64,000 nucleotides of DNA, taken from positions 248,001-312,000 of the forward strand of contig JAVXUO010002389.1 of the NCBI GenBank assembly GCA_033065855.1, written 5' to 3'. The DNA is from Escallonia rubra. Lineage: Eukaryota > Streptophyta > Magnoliopsida > Escalloniales > Escalloniaceae. Shown here in pieces: positions 40,382 through 53,000 of this stretch. Each line of letters begins with the position of its first letter. Position 1 is the stretch's first letter. Under the pieces are notes generated by a model, which was not told where the DNA came from, did no database searches, and saw only the letters and a program-made list of their open reading frames with translations. The position numbers were made by a program, and so were the translations under genes.

Positions 40382-41984
40382 AATATTTCTCCATTTCGTT
40401 TGTTACAAAATATTCAAAACATATTAAGAGGATTGATATTACGCCGTTTTCTGTCAAACCCAGATTTGCTAGACAATAACCCATACTTCAATGTAAAATT
40501 CATGCATACCATACTTCCCTATTGAATTTTAACCTAACGTTATTCCATACATTTATACTTCATCATTAAATAACTTTCATAAACATGTACACCAAAACAA
40601 GCTTTTGAAGGTAAAGCTTTATGAGTCAGAGTCTTACTCCAAACAACTTGATACGTCAATCAACTTCGGTTTAATTTGCAACAAACTATTCGTTAAGCAT
40701 ATGGTAAGAAAACATTCAAATTTACCAGCACCAATATTCATTTGATAAATAGCACTTCTCTATGTTTGGAAATGCAAGATCGGCGGGATCCACTTGTTTT
40801 ACTGCTTTTAGCCAATTTGAATCTATTTAACAAAGTTATTATCTTTTTTGTCTATTTATGTGGTCATGTTAATACTTTCCATGAGTCCTCGTTTATCATT
40901 GTAGAATTTGAACTTGATATTGACTTTTACTGACAAGTGTTTTGTCAAAAGGCGGAGAAGCTTTCTATACGAAATGAAGAAGTAATGAGACACTAGAATC
41001 TCTATTTTTCTACTTTCAAAAGTCTGAGAAGGTTAAGATGAATGCCTCATGCATTTAAATTCCATTTGCATCTCAAAGATCCAGAAAAGAACATTTCTGA
41101 CCATTTTCTCCACTGTCTCCGAATTCATGTCACTATGAATCCAAATGTGGTACGGCTTATCCGAAAAGTTTATATCACTTTTAAAAATCGGTTGCCCGTT
41201 TTCCATTAAAAAGTTGAAGATTCTCGCCATATGACTTTCTAGTGTACATATGCACCATTTATTAGCAAAAAGTCACATCTGATCCCCAGCAAGTAAGCCG
41301 AACTCATGTCAAACTATCTCGATCGAAGAGTGATGACATTCTTTTGTTAAAAAGTTTATTCGTTTTCAACTCAATGAATTCTCTTTCGAGCCTAGTGCAA
41401 CGGAACGCAGTTGGAAGAATACAACTCTGATCACCTTTATGCAATACAGTGACACATTTCGCATTAAACATAGCCTTAACCTCACGTTGATACCTCTGGT
41501 TAGCAGAAAAAACGGAACCATAAGACCCCAAAGGTGGCGGCATTTTCGCCACCATTGCGTAAGTTGTGCCTTAAAGTTAATAGCACGCTACTTTGGCTAA
41601 AAGACAAGAGATATGATACAAAGGAGGGGCATATATTGGGGCATCATATTCGTTCTTATAAGAAAATGTTTTTGCATGCTGGCAATTCGGACAAACATGG
41701 ACATGGCCAGTAGGAATCAAAAAGCTTCATAAACTACGAAAGAAAAACTTCGGACAAAAGATCCAGTTATGGAATCAAGAAGCTTCTAATATACATAGTT
41801 CTTTTGTGTTTGCTATCGGTCACAGGCGATAATTAATATTAATTGTGTAGATGCTATTGCGTGCGCTTCAATTAATTTGTGGAGTTCAGGATCGTTATAA
41901 GAGTCATTCGTTTTAGAAAGGTTGGGAAAGGTTAAGGATACAACTTGACAATATTTTATTGATTATTATTCTTTTTGTGGTTGT
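40382..41984. other. Patchwork of two non-homologous parts of the unit
   Basis: This stretch alternates every 5-60 bases between two sources that are unrelated to each other. Source A is 19500-21200 (Helitron end, promoter, exon 1); source B is 24950-26680 (intron 8 to intron 11). Examples: exon 9 words (CGGTTGCCCGTTTT) run into the promoter word CCATTAAAAAG near 41200; GGGGCATCATATTCGTTCTTAT near 41640 mixes promoter and intron 10; TATCGGTCACAGGCGATAAT near 41815 is exon 1, followed by intron 11's GCGTGCGCTT. Colinear in both sources from end to end. No known process makes this; a consensus built from misplaced reads would. Confidence 0.8.
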
Positions 41985-42590
41985 GGTCATGTGTGAGTCG
42001 AATAATGCCTCGTTACCACTCATCGAGGCACTGAACGACACTGTCAGAAGAGACTACATTTCTGACCATCTTTGTTGCCTTCATGAAGCAATCTCGTAAG
42101 TGACATGCACTCCTCTACCCTATGCCCTAGAAATCTCTTTTCTTTTAGCATCCTTAGCCTTGCTTATACTGGGCCAGTAAAGACATCTTAACCGCAAAAC
42201 TTGGAGTAAGTGCTTAATCAGTTTAAAATTTTCTCATACCATATTTGGCTTAAAAAGGGGCAAAACCTAAGATGTATGGAAGATGGATTAATGCTTTCAA
42301 TGATCTAGCTGCAGTTGTAAATAGACATTGTATTGTTGTACTATTGCAGCGAGGATGATGTGAATGTGACGGGATACATTGCGTGGGCATTGACGGATAA
42401 CTTGGAGTGGCAAAATGGTTATTCAGTCCGCTTTGGACTCAACTATATCGATTACGAGCAAAACCTTCAGAGAATCCCGAAGCTCTCGGCTCTGTGGTTC
42501 AAGAATTTCATCTCAAGAAAGACTAATCAGTCGAGCATTCCTTTCACAGGAGAAGACGTTGCTTCCTCGCCATATTTGGCAATAATGTAA
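41985..42590 (+). pseudogene. GH1 beta-glucosidase copy 3, exons 12-13 only
   Basis: Exon 12 is present from about 41985 to 42095 but its acceptor reads as hybrid sequence without TTCAG. Exon 13 (42350-42590) is intact with DNLEW, RFG and the same C-terminus as copy 2, to TAA at 42588-42590. Everything upstream is the patchwork. Exon 13, intron 12 and the 3' flank match copy 2 rather than copy 1 (Gln instead of Arg in the NLQRIPK motif; same short intron 12). As read it is a fragment; in the plant it may be a whole gene. Confidence 0.8.
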
Positions 42591-42614
42591 AATGCATATT
42601 GTACGTACTCAATA

Positions 42615-42640
42615 ACCACCTTGTATCTCGACAAGGTGGT
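42615..42640 (+). other. 3' UTR hairpin, copy 3
   Basis: Same perfect 10-bp stem and 6-base loop as in copy 2. Confidence 0.7.
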
Positions 42641-45049
42641 GGCTAAATAATCTCATTTGTCATTGGGCAGATGTTGTACTACGGTTCCGTGGAGGTAGAG
42701 CTTTGAAACTTGACCTCCTTTTATCAATAACATCTACCAGAATAAGTTGATATCAATTTAAAGAATGGCAATAAGTGATATGTCCTAAGAAAGCTAAAGG
42801 TAACTGAAGTTGTAAATTCTCTAATTTAACTGTTCATAAACGTATTGTTTCACTCATGGCAGGCAAATATAAGTAAAACAGAAGTTACAAGAGCAAGAAA
42901 ATTGCAGGCGGTCACTCAACAACCTTTTGATGTCACTGCATATATATACATAGATCGAATGCCCCGGAGTTTCCGGAATGTTAACGATCATTTACGTACA
43001 AACAATATTATCCTTACAACCCCATAAACAACTATTATTAGAGCAGCTAAACCATTAATCAAATCATAACGTCAGTAGACTATCGTACATGAAATACAAA
43101 ATTTATGTCTGAAAATTTTTCAATAACAAAATTTACCCACACAAGGGTTTTAATGATCGATACTAACTTAAATGAATTTGGTCGTTTTCCTCTAGTCCAT
43201 TTTCAATTAATCTAACGCGAGTTATTACTTGCAGAAGAGAAGTCAAAGGACAGTGAGCTTTTTGAGAGCCCTGTAAAATCAATCAAGGATTAAAAATTAA
43301 GCGATTTGAATGATTTTTCATATACAGTCAAATAACAATTTGTAAAAGGATTTTTAAATAAAACTACAACATTTCAATGTAGTCATAAGGGAAGAATATC
43401 ACCTCAATCCATCAAAAAATAAAATAAAATAAATAAATAAACAGTTCAAAATATTTTAGATAAAATAAAACAAAATGGGTAGCATTGAACATGAGCAGTT
43501 TCACTATAGAAAAATCACCCCGGCAGTGCTCAGATACACTTTACATATGCATATGTATAACAACCGGTGTATTTAGGTACTAGTTTCAACCCAAACCAAA
43601 CAGAACATTCTTATAACGCCAACAATACACACCATGCCTTAACTCCTCAGATTTACTAACTCGTCTCAATATTTTGAAGAAATCAAGACAATTTAAAATG
43701 TTCTATGATGATTGAATCAAATAAACATATGAGAATTAACAATGAATTTCAAACGATAACTTTAAGGTTCAAGTTAGGGTTTCATGGGCAGTTCCATTCA
43801 ATCATAAAATCAAAGTCAATGAAGTTTGTAAAACTGTTATAATAAACATTTGAATTCAGAGTGATGATGTAACACCCCGGAATTTCCCGAACGTTAGCTA
43901 ATCAATCGATCAATTCTTAATTATTCAATCATCTCAATTTCGCTAAGAAAACCCCAATGAATATCTATGCCAGAGCTTCAATAATAACTCAAATTCTCAA
44001 TTAATTATTCTTAAATGTAAAGACTAAAATTAATGTACTCAATTTAGTGAGTTACCCGCTGATTCCCTCGTAGAGGCTTAAGTAATTAAACAGAATAGTT
44101 AAAATCTAAACCAACTCCATCATACGGCTCTAACCAATTCAAAAATCTACTGAAGGTTAATACCTGTAGAAGGGAACATAAAAAAGGGTGAGCTTTTAAG
44201 AGCTCAGTAAGGTCGCTCCAAATTCAGTAGAGGAATATAAACAATTTAGAGAATTCATTTGAATGGCAATATTGGAAGAGATTCAACTCAATCCCTCAAA
44301 TCAGAAATCAATAGAAACGATTTCGATTACACTGTAAACGATGCAGATGATATATTGAACACGAGTATATTTGCAAAGCCACGCAGGCAGTGAAGTAACA
44401 TTATCAAAGCCATACAGGTGATGCTCAATAATAATGATAACTACATATGAATATGTATACTAACTAGACCATTAAGGTACTAGCGTCTCCCACAATACAA
44501 ACCATCCTTATATCACCCGAAATACAGACCATCTTTATAACGCCTCAATACGCTATCTCATGTCAATATATAGAATGCAATAATCGATAATACAACGAAT
44601 AAATCGATGCCCGACGAGAAATAAACACTGAGCATCGATAAAGATTTTCAATAAACGTTTAAGCACATAGCAGGGTTTTAGGGCAAATGAAGCATTCTCA
44701 TAACAATTATAACGTAGTCCAAATAGATTTGATAACAAATCAGAATAAAAAAAAAAACGTATACGAAGGCTATTTGAAGAGTTTGGTTTCAGATAGAAAT
44801 CCCTTACCTCAATTCTAGCTATGTGCGCTGCTAAGCAACCTCGTTCTGATCCTTTGATTTAACCTATATTTTGGCGAACTCTTTGTTGTCAGGATTCGAG
44901 TTACGTGATGATGTTATGAACTCAGTATTAATTTCCTAAACAATTCTCATCTCAACTCTCGAAATAAAGTAACTACAATCGGTTCGTTTATAGCAAATAG
45001 AGATTTCTCAAAATGGAAAACATATACGTTGTATGCACACTAGATAGAT
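42641..45049. repeat. 3' flank of unit 3, two diverged ~0.9 kb monomers
   Basis: Matches 27335-29645 almost base for base for the first ~1.5 kb; towards the CACTA end it shares features with unit 1 instead (the GCCACGCAGGCAGTGAAG block near 44378 and the segment at 44963-45042 are in units 1 and 3 but missing from unit 2). No gene. Confidence 0.55.
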
Positions 45050-45750
45050 CACTACAAGAAAATAAGTCTTTAGCGACTGACTTTTTAGCGACAGAGCTAT
45101 TCCGTCGCTAAAAGTATCTTTTTGCTACGGAAGTACCCGTCGCTGAAAGTCCATCGCTACAAGTATTTTACCGACGGAACGTCCGTCGGAAAAAATATTT
45201 AGCGATGGACTTTCAGCGATGGGTAAACACCGACAAAATTTTCATCGCTAAATAATTTTTCTAAGAAACGGCAAGGATCCGTTGCTAAAAGTCACAGTAC
45301 CCTATTATTTTTCTTTCTCTTTTCTCCCCGTCGCACTTTTCCCCTCTCTCTCTCTTCCTCCACCGTCCCCTCTACCTCCTTTAATGTCCCCTCCACCGTA
45401 CATCCCGACCTCCGTCCCTCCCCACCACTACGTCGGCGACAGGCCCCTGCCGCCCTCCCTCCCCACCGGCCCCCAGGCCGGCGACCGGCCCCTGCCGCCA
45501 CGCCGCCTGTCCCTCTCCCCTCACATCTGGCGCCCCATAGCCACCTCGCCGCCCCACAGCTGCCCCACCACTGCCACAGCCACCCCACAATCGTGCCACC
45601 ATTCCACAACCACCTCACAGTCGCACCACCATTGCCACAGTTCCTCCCCCTTTGCCGCCTTTCGCGTGCCATTGCCGCTGACTTCCTTGCGCCACTGTCG
45701 TCATCCGTCTCACACCACCACTGCCCGAACTCACTTTTTTCCCGGTTAGA
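45050..45750 (+). mobile_element. CACTA (En/Spm-like) transposon end, unit 3
   Basis: CACTACAAGAAAA at 45050, AGCGAC-type repeats, then the C-rich block. Same internal deletion as unit 1. No transposase; one terminus only. Confidence 0.75.
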
Positions 45751-45947
45751 AATTATAATATGCTAGAAATTATTTATCGTATTGAATCTGTTGTAATATG
45801 CTAGAAATTATTTATCGTATTGAATATATTGTTATAATGTAATTGCATTTGATTTGTTATAATGTAATTGAATTAGATTTATTATAATGTTAGGTATTCT
45901 AGACTTTGATTTGGTGATTTGTTATAATATAGTATGCTATAAAATTT

Positions 45948-47997
45948 GAGGTATTCTCTGTGTTCAAAAAATGGCTCAAGCTTGTTGAATGACAAAATGG
46001 ATAGCATGTGAAAATGTTGAGGTGGTGAGTACAACTCAAATGAATTTTAGAGATTTTGTGAAGATATTAGATTGAAGAGGCAACTTACTATTGGGTATAC
46101 TCCACAACAAAATGAAGTGGCTAAAAGGAAGAATCGAATTGTCGAAGAAATGGCAAAGTCGATGCAACATGACAGATGATTGCCTTATTCCTTTTGGGTT
46201 GAAGCAGTGTATTCAGTAGTTTACTGACAATAAAACACCACTTGAGGCATGGAGTGACATGAAGCCATCTGTGAAGCATTTAAAGATCTTTGGGTGTATT
46301 TGCTATGCACATATTTGTAAAGAGCGGAGATACAAACTTGATCAAGTGAGTGAAAAATGCATTTTCGTTGGATATAGTGAAGATGAAGAAACGTAGAAAG
46401 TTTCCTATATCCTTTCATTATCCTGGACATAATGCATTAAAGGTGGAGGTTAGGAGTGAGACCTAGTTGTGGCACAAAAGATATAGGCACTTGAATTTCC
46501 AGAGCTTGAGAAGTTTGCAACAAAAAGAAATGGTCTATATTTGGGCTGCCAAAAATTGAAATCAAAGAAGGATATTTGTGAAGGGTGTGTTCTTGGCAAA
46601 CAACACCAAGAATCATTCCCTAGAGAAAAAGCATGGAGGGCTAAAGTTCCATTAGAGCTTGTTCATACATATGTGTGTGGACCAATGAGAACACCATCAC
46701 TGTCTAGAAATAGATACTTTATCATCTTTATTGATGATTATCCAAGAATGACATGGGTTTATTTCATGAGGCAAAAATTTGAGGTATTCTCTATGTTCAA
46801 AAAATGGCTCAAGCTTGTTGAAAGACAAAATGGATAGCATGTGAAAGTGTTCAGAAGTGATAGAGGTGGTGAGTACAACTCAAATGAATTTGAGAGGTTT
46901 TGTGAAGATATTAGGTTGAAGAGGCAACTTACTGTTGGGTATACTCCACAACAATATGAAGTGGCTGAAAGGAAGAATCTCGAAGAAATGGCAAAGTCGA
47001 TGCTACACGACAGAGAATTGCCTTATTCCTTTTGGGCTGAAGCAGTGTATTCAACAGTTTACTGACAATAAAACACCACTTGAGGCATGGAGTGACATGA
47101 AGCCATCTGTGAAGCATTTAAAGGTCTTTGGGTGTATTTGCTATGCACATATTCGTAAAGAGCGGAGATACAAACTTGATCAAGTGAGTGAAAAATGCAT
47201 TTTCGTTGGATATAGTTCACAGTCAAAATGTTACCGACTTTACAGCTTGAAGAATAGCACAGTGATCATTCGAAGAGATGTTGTATTCAATGAGAATGTT
47301 GATTGGAATTGGAAAGAAAATAAAGTGCAACAACAAGTACTTTCCTTTGATGAAGATTCTGAAATATAGCAGAATGATGAAAACAATTCACAAGATTCTC
47401 CAAGTTCAAAGTTGAAGTTCATCCTCATCACCAAGCTCCTTAGTTGATTTTGGCATAATGTACAAGAAGAAAGAGAGTACATCTGAGTGGTTTTTGTGGT
47501 AGTGATTGGGCTGGAAGTGTTGATGACATGAGAAACACTAGTGCTATGCATTCTTAGTTGGTTCTAGCATGTTTTCTTGGGCATCAAAGAAACAAAAAAT
47601 ACTGGCACAACCATCAGAAAAGGCTGAATATGTGGCAGCTACAATGACTGCATCTCAAGCAATATGGCTAAGAAGAATTCTTGGATGCAGGGGATTAGAG
47701 CAGGTTGAAGCAACTACTCTAATGTGTGACAACAAAACAGCTATTGCAATGACAAAAAAACCAGTGAATCATTGTCGAACAATGCACATTGACATCAAGT
47801 ATCATTTTGTGAGAGAAGATGTGGAAAATGGACAAGTGAAGTTTCAGTTTTGCAAAAGTGAACATCAAGTTGCTGATGCTTACACCAAAGCTATTCCTAA
47901 AGAAAGGTTTGACTATTTTAGACTGAAGATGGGTGTTCAACAACAAACATTAAGGGACAGCGTTAAAATTAATACTTTGTTGTACTTTTGTTATTAG
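45948..47997 (+). mobile_element. Ty1/copia pol fragment, unit 3, RT deleted
   Basis: Same scrambled order as unit 1: integrase C-terminal half (45948-46378), then GAG-pre-integrase and integrase (about 46380-47369), then a direct join to RNase H (about 47450-47980) with the whole reverse transcriptase missing. The first catalytic Asp of the integrase is lost (HTYVCGPM). RNase H here has the usual CDNKTAIAM, closer to family consensus than units 1 and 2. The junction before RNase H (near 47444) is the same as in unit 1 (near 11973), so the RT deletion is shared. Confidence 0.85.
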
Positions 47998-49468
47998 TTT
48001 ATGAATATTGACACGGGTAGTGCTATCCAAAGTAGCTTCTCAAGGAAGCTAGATGAACAAGTCTGGAACAGAGAGAAATAGAAACAGGGTCTTGTTTCTT
48101 GCCTCTTGCTGCCTCTTTACTTCTTAGCTCATTTGACATCTATTCCAACACCCATTTGGTACTTTCAAGCTGTCATTCATGCTGGTTTATTGAAAGAAGG
48201 GTTATGTTCAATTTAAGATGAAACTGTCGTAGGTTCAGTCTCCATGAGGAGATTTCCTCACTTCTTGTATTTAGAGCACGACTTTGTAATGGCAACGAAA
48301 CTACTAATATAAGCGTCTCTTGTGAACAAGCAATGTCTAACAGCATGGAATATGTTTGTGCAGGGTTCTATTTTTTGTTAGGCAATGTAATTAATTTTCG
48401 AAATACCTGCACAGAAAGCAAACAAAGGGAGCTTCCTGTAATCCTTTTATGGCATCAGAATCTGCTTGACCAACCAATTCTCTGAAAAAAAATCATCAAA
48501 GAGGATAAGACATGTGTCATTGTTTTGGTTCTACCTATGTCGACAAATTGCATTGAGCTTTAGTGGCGAATTCTAATATTGCTGATAATTGTAAAAACAA
48601 GAAAGTTGCATGTACTTCATAATGGTTTTGTTTTTCTTATTGTAAAAACAATTGTTTTAATATTCAAAGAAATCAAGAACAAGAGTAATGATAATAAAAA
48701 ATTAAGTTACAAGACTATATATGGATAGTTCTTAGGGATATCATATATTACACCCCCTACAGATTTACCCCACTTTACAAAGCCGTTATCAAAGTTAACT
48801 AAATGTTTTGATGTTACTTACATCTGGTTATACCTCATTTTGGTGTTACTTCTTATCGTTAAGATGTGCATTAGACAAAGTCAATACCAATTTTAAATCA
48901 ATAAGAAAGCACTAACACTGTAGCATATATGGTTGCAGTGAATGCTCTGTCCAATTATGAAGTACAAGCATTTTGAAGGACTCATTATTCTCCACTTATG
49001 ACTACTTTTTGATAATATGGTTAGCCTTTTAAATACGATTGCAGGCCATCCCTCATCTTGCCCACCCCGGTAAGAATGCTACAAAGCAAAATGTGGAGGT
49101 TCGAGTGGGTGCTTCAGATAGGACTTTGGTGCAAGAATTCTTTGGTGCAAACATCGAGTCCCTCTTCTAATGGAAATTATGGTATGTATAGTACGACACC
49201 TACTAAGCTATGATGTTAGCAGAAGCAGAATAGTCTGAGGGCTGGAGTAGAATGCACAAAAGAGCTACCTTACCAAAAACCGAGGCTTCTTTACAAAAGA
49301 AAAGGACGAACGCGGGGGGGGGGGGGGGGGGTGTTGCAAGTAGTTCATCAAGATTTCACTAAAAAAGAAAACATAAGAAAAGTAACTTTTCTAATATCTA
49401 TGAATCGATAGTCAAAGCGAAACTTGGCGTTCTTTATATATAGTCACAAAAGTCACCAATGATCAAGT
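47998..49468. other. Downstream of copia, unit 3: unassigned DNA
   Basis: Diverged version of 12499-14029, with an extra ~85-base segment near 48940-49030 and a deletion of ~120 bases near 49128. Contains an 18-G run (49314-49331). No gene recognised. Confidence 0.35.
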
Positions 49469-49720
49469 TTATAGTAAATGTCTCCACAATATCTCAATAT
49501 CTTTCTCAATGTGCACAATCAAATAATCCGTGAAAAAATCATCATCTATCTTATTTCGGAGTTGAGTTTTGATCAGCTTCATAGACGAAAATGCTTGGTC
49601 AGTAATTGCAGTAGATACCGGAAGAGTAAGGACACGCCTGACCGACCTACTAAGAAGTGTATAGATCATTGATTTTCCGGTCTTCACACGCCGTGGAGAA
49701 AGCTCAGATATAATTGAGAA
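49469..49720 (-). pseudogene. hAT transposase C-terminal fragment, unit 3
   Basis: As in units 1 and 2, but with an extra ~50-base segment upstream of the conserved part that encodes ELSPRRVKTGKS before SRSVRRVLTLPVSTA, so it preserves slightly more of the frame (or of an intron) than the other two. Confidence 0.7.
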
Positions 49721-49838
49721 AGACTGAAAATTGAGCAAGAAAATGAGAAAGACAAAGATTACGACGGCTAGTGGCACAACGAGTAAAAAACACAACAAAT
49801 TAAAAACAAAATATTGTTTAAAATTTTCCGAATGTTGT

Positions 49839-49840
<2 letters not shown>

Positions 49841-49879
<39 letters not shown>
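49841..49879. repeat. (TA)n microsatellite, unit 3
   Basis: About 19 uninterrupted AT repeats. Confidence 0.95.
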
Positions 49880-49881
<2 letters not shown>

Positions 49882-50020
49882 TTGGTCCGTCCCTGAACAA
49901 TCATTTAGAAATGAGTGGAGAATTCTACGAGACTTTTGTACTGAAGAGTTCGATATCCAATTCACATCATATATTGATGTGGCAAGGCCAAGAAGAATAT
50001 TAAAAAGAATCTATATCATA

Positions 50021-53000
50021 TCATATAAATATATAATAGACGATGCGTTGTGCGTCGTGGGGGCGACACATAAGCTTTTTTTGGTGTTCTTTTCCCTTTT
50101 TACCCCTTTTAATTTTGCTACATGTCATCGCCTTTTATTTATGCGACACGTCATCATGTGTTGTTTTGATATCAAATTCATTCTACTTATTAGAGACACA
50201 AATGAACCATGACTCTTTGTTTTGATATTACATTCCTTTTTCACTTCTACTTATTAAAGACACACATGCACCATAACTCTTTACTAAAATTTATTATTAA
50301 AAAATTCGCAGGTATTATTGACATAATTTTGCAAAACTTTATTATAGTAGAAAACTAATTATGCATCTTCCAAAACTCTACTTATTCACTATACTTACAT
50401 ATAAGGTCTTAATTTTCACTACTAACACCTCAAAAAACTTTAAAAACCTTTATTTATTAAAGTCACACATACATCATGACTCTTTACTATAACTTATTAT
50501 CAAAAAATTTGTAAGTATTATTGGCATAATTTCACCAAACTTTATAAGAATAGAAAATCAATTCTGCACTTTCTAAAACTTTATCTATTCAATATAGTAA
50601 CATATGAGGTCTTAATTTTTACTACTAATACCCCAAAAGTACTTTAAAAATCTCTACTTCTTAAAGTCATACATGCATGATGACTCTTTACTATTATCAC
50701 ATTCTTCTTTCATATCTACTTATTAAAGACACACATGCATCATGACTCTTTACTATAACTTATTACTAAAAAATTCACAGGTATTATTGGCATAATTTAA
50801 GTTTACCTTATATGAGTATAAAATCAATTATGCACCTTTTAAAACTCTACCTATTCAATATACTAACATATTAAGTCTTAATTTTCACTATTAATACCTT
50901 AAAAGTACGTTAAAAATAAAATAAAATAAAATCTCACAAATAAATACGATAATCATGTATGAAATCAAAGATAAATAATTTCCATATTAAGATCCTTCAA
51001 AAATAATTTACAAAGTAATATGAGTTACTTTTTAAAAATTTTAAATTTTTTTACATTTTAAAAATATTTTTAGTGTTTATTTTGTTATCTTAAAGTATTT
51101 TTGAGGTATCAATACTTAAAATTAACTCCTAATATGTTGATACAGTGATTAGGTAGAAGTTTAGAAGGTGTAAGATTGATTTTCTACTCATATAAGGTAA
51201 ACTAAAATTATGGCAACAATAGCTACGAATTGTTTAATAATAATTTAAAGTAAAGAATAATGATGCATGTGTAATTTTAACAAATTTGGATAAAAAAGAA
51301 AAAGGACTTGAAAACAAACATGATGATGTATCAAAAAATTGACCTCAAATTCTAAATTGGTGATCATATACACCAAATCAATTATGAAATCAAAGATAAA
51401 TATTCACAAATTAAGATATTTCAAGAATAGTTTAAAAAGCGATATGACTTAAGTTTTAAAAATATTTTATGTTTTTTTTTATATATTTTTGAGTGTTTAT
51501 TTTGTTACTTTAAAGTGTTTTTGAGGAATTAGTAGTTAAAAACTAAATCCTAATATGTTGATACATTGATTAGGTAGAGTTTTAGAAGGTGAAGAATTGG
51601 TTTCCTACTCATATAAGGTAAACTAAAATTATGACCATAATAACTACGAATTTTTTAATAATAAATCAAAAGAAATAATCATGATGCATGTGTAATTTTA
51701 ATAAACATGAATAAAAAAGGAATGAACTCGAAAACAAACATGATGATGTGTCACAAAATTGTCCTCAAATTCGAATTTGGGAATCATATACACCAAATCA
51801 TGTATGAAATCAAAGATAAATAATTCACAAATTAAGATCTTTAAAAAAATTTACAAAGTTATATGACTTAATTTCAAATATTTTTAAAATTTTATGTACT
51901 TTGAGTGTTTATTTTGTTATCTTAATGTGTTTTAGAAATGTTAATAGTTAAAATTAAGTCTTAATATATTGATACATTAATTAGATAGAGTTTTTGAAGT
52001 TGTAGAATTGGTTTTCTACTCATACAGGGTTAACTAAAATTAAGGCAACAATTGCTACGAATTTTTAATAATAAATCAAAGTAAAGAATCATGATGCATG
52101 TGTAATTATAAAAAATATGGATTAAAAAAAGGACTCGGAAACAAATATGATGATGTGTTGTAAATTGACTTAAAATTCTAAATTGGGAATCATATACACC
52201 AACATATGCAAATACAAAAAGAATTTAACGAATATGACTTACAAATAAAGTTTTTTCTTTTCTATTTATGAAAATAATTTATGTAGTACATATGACTTAA
52301 TTTTTAAAAATATTTTAAAATACCAACATAGAAATTATTAAGAAATTAATATTAATTGTGTGATCTCAACTTCTTAATTTTGAATCACATACACCAATAA
52401 GAACAAGCTAAAAAAGATTTTTAACATTAATGAACTACAAGCAAACAAACATAAATATTCATGGCACTATTTACTTGACATGTCACTCCTTCTAATTATT
52501 CGACACAACATCCTATCAGTTTTCATGTCTTTTTCTTTTTTACCCCAACTTACCAACACTTTAATATGATTTATTACTAACAAAATAGTAGGTCTAATTT
52601 GCCCAATTTTCGTATATCTTATAAAACTAGAAAATAAATTCTACACCTCCTAAAAGTCAACCTAATCAACATACTCATATATTATGCCTTAATTTTAACT
52701 TTAACACTTCAAAAGTACTTTAAAATAACAAAATAAATCTTCAAAGGTAAAATACTAAAGTCATTCCCTACTTATTAACTCTTTACTACGATTTATTATT
52801 GAGAAGTTCGTCGATATAATTGTCCCGATATTTATATATCTTATAAAGCTCGAAATTTAATTTTATAACTATTAAAACTATGTGTTATAGACATATATTT
52901 ACGTATTAAGTTTTAATTTTGACTATTAACATCTCAAAAGTACTTCGAAAAAATTAATTAAAACTACGACAATCGTGTATGAAACTAAAGATTATACTCA

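Noticed and set aside
40742..41555. Short frames inside the patchwork region
   Set aside because: They are made of mixed promoter, intron and exon pieces and have no meaning as genes.
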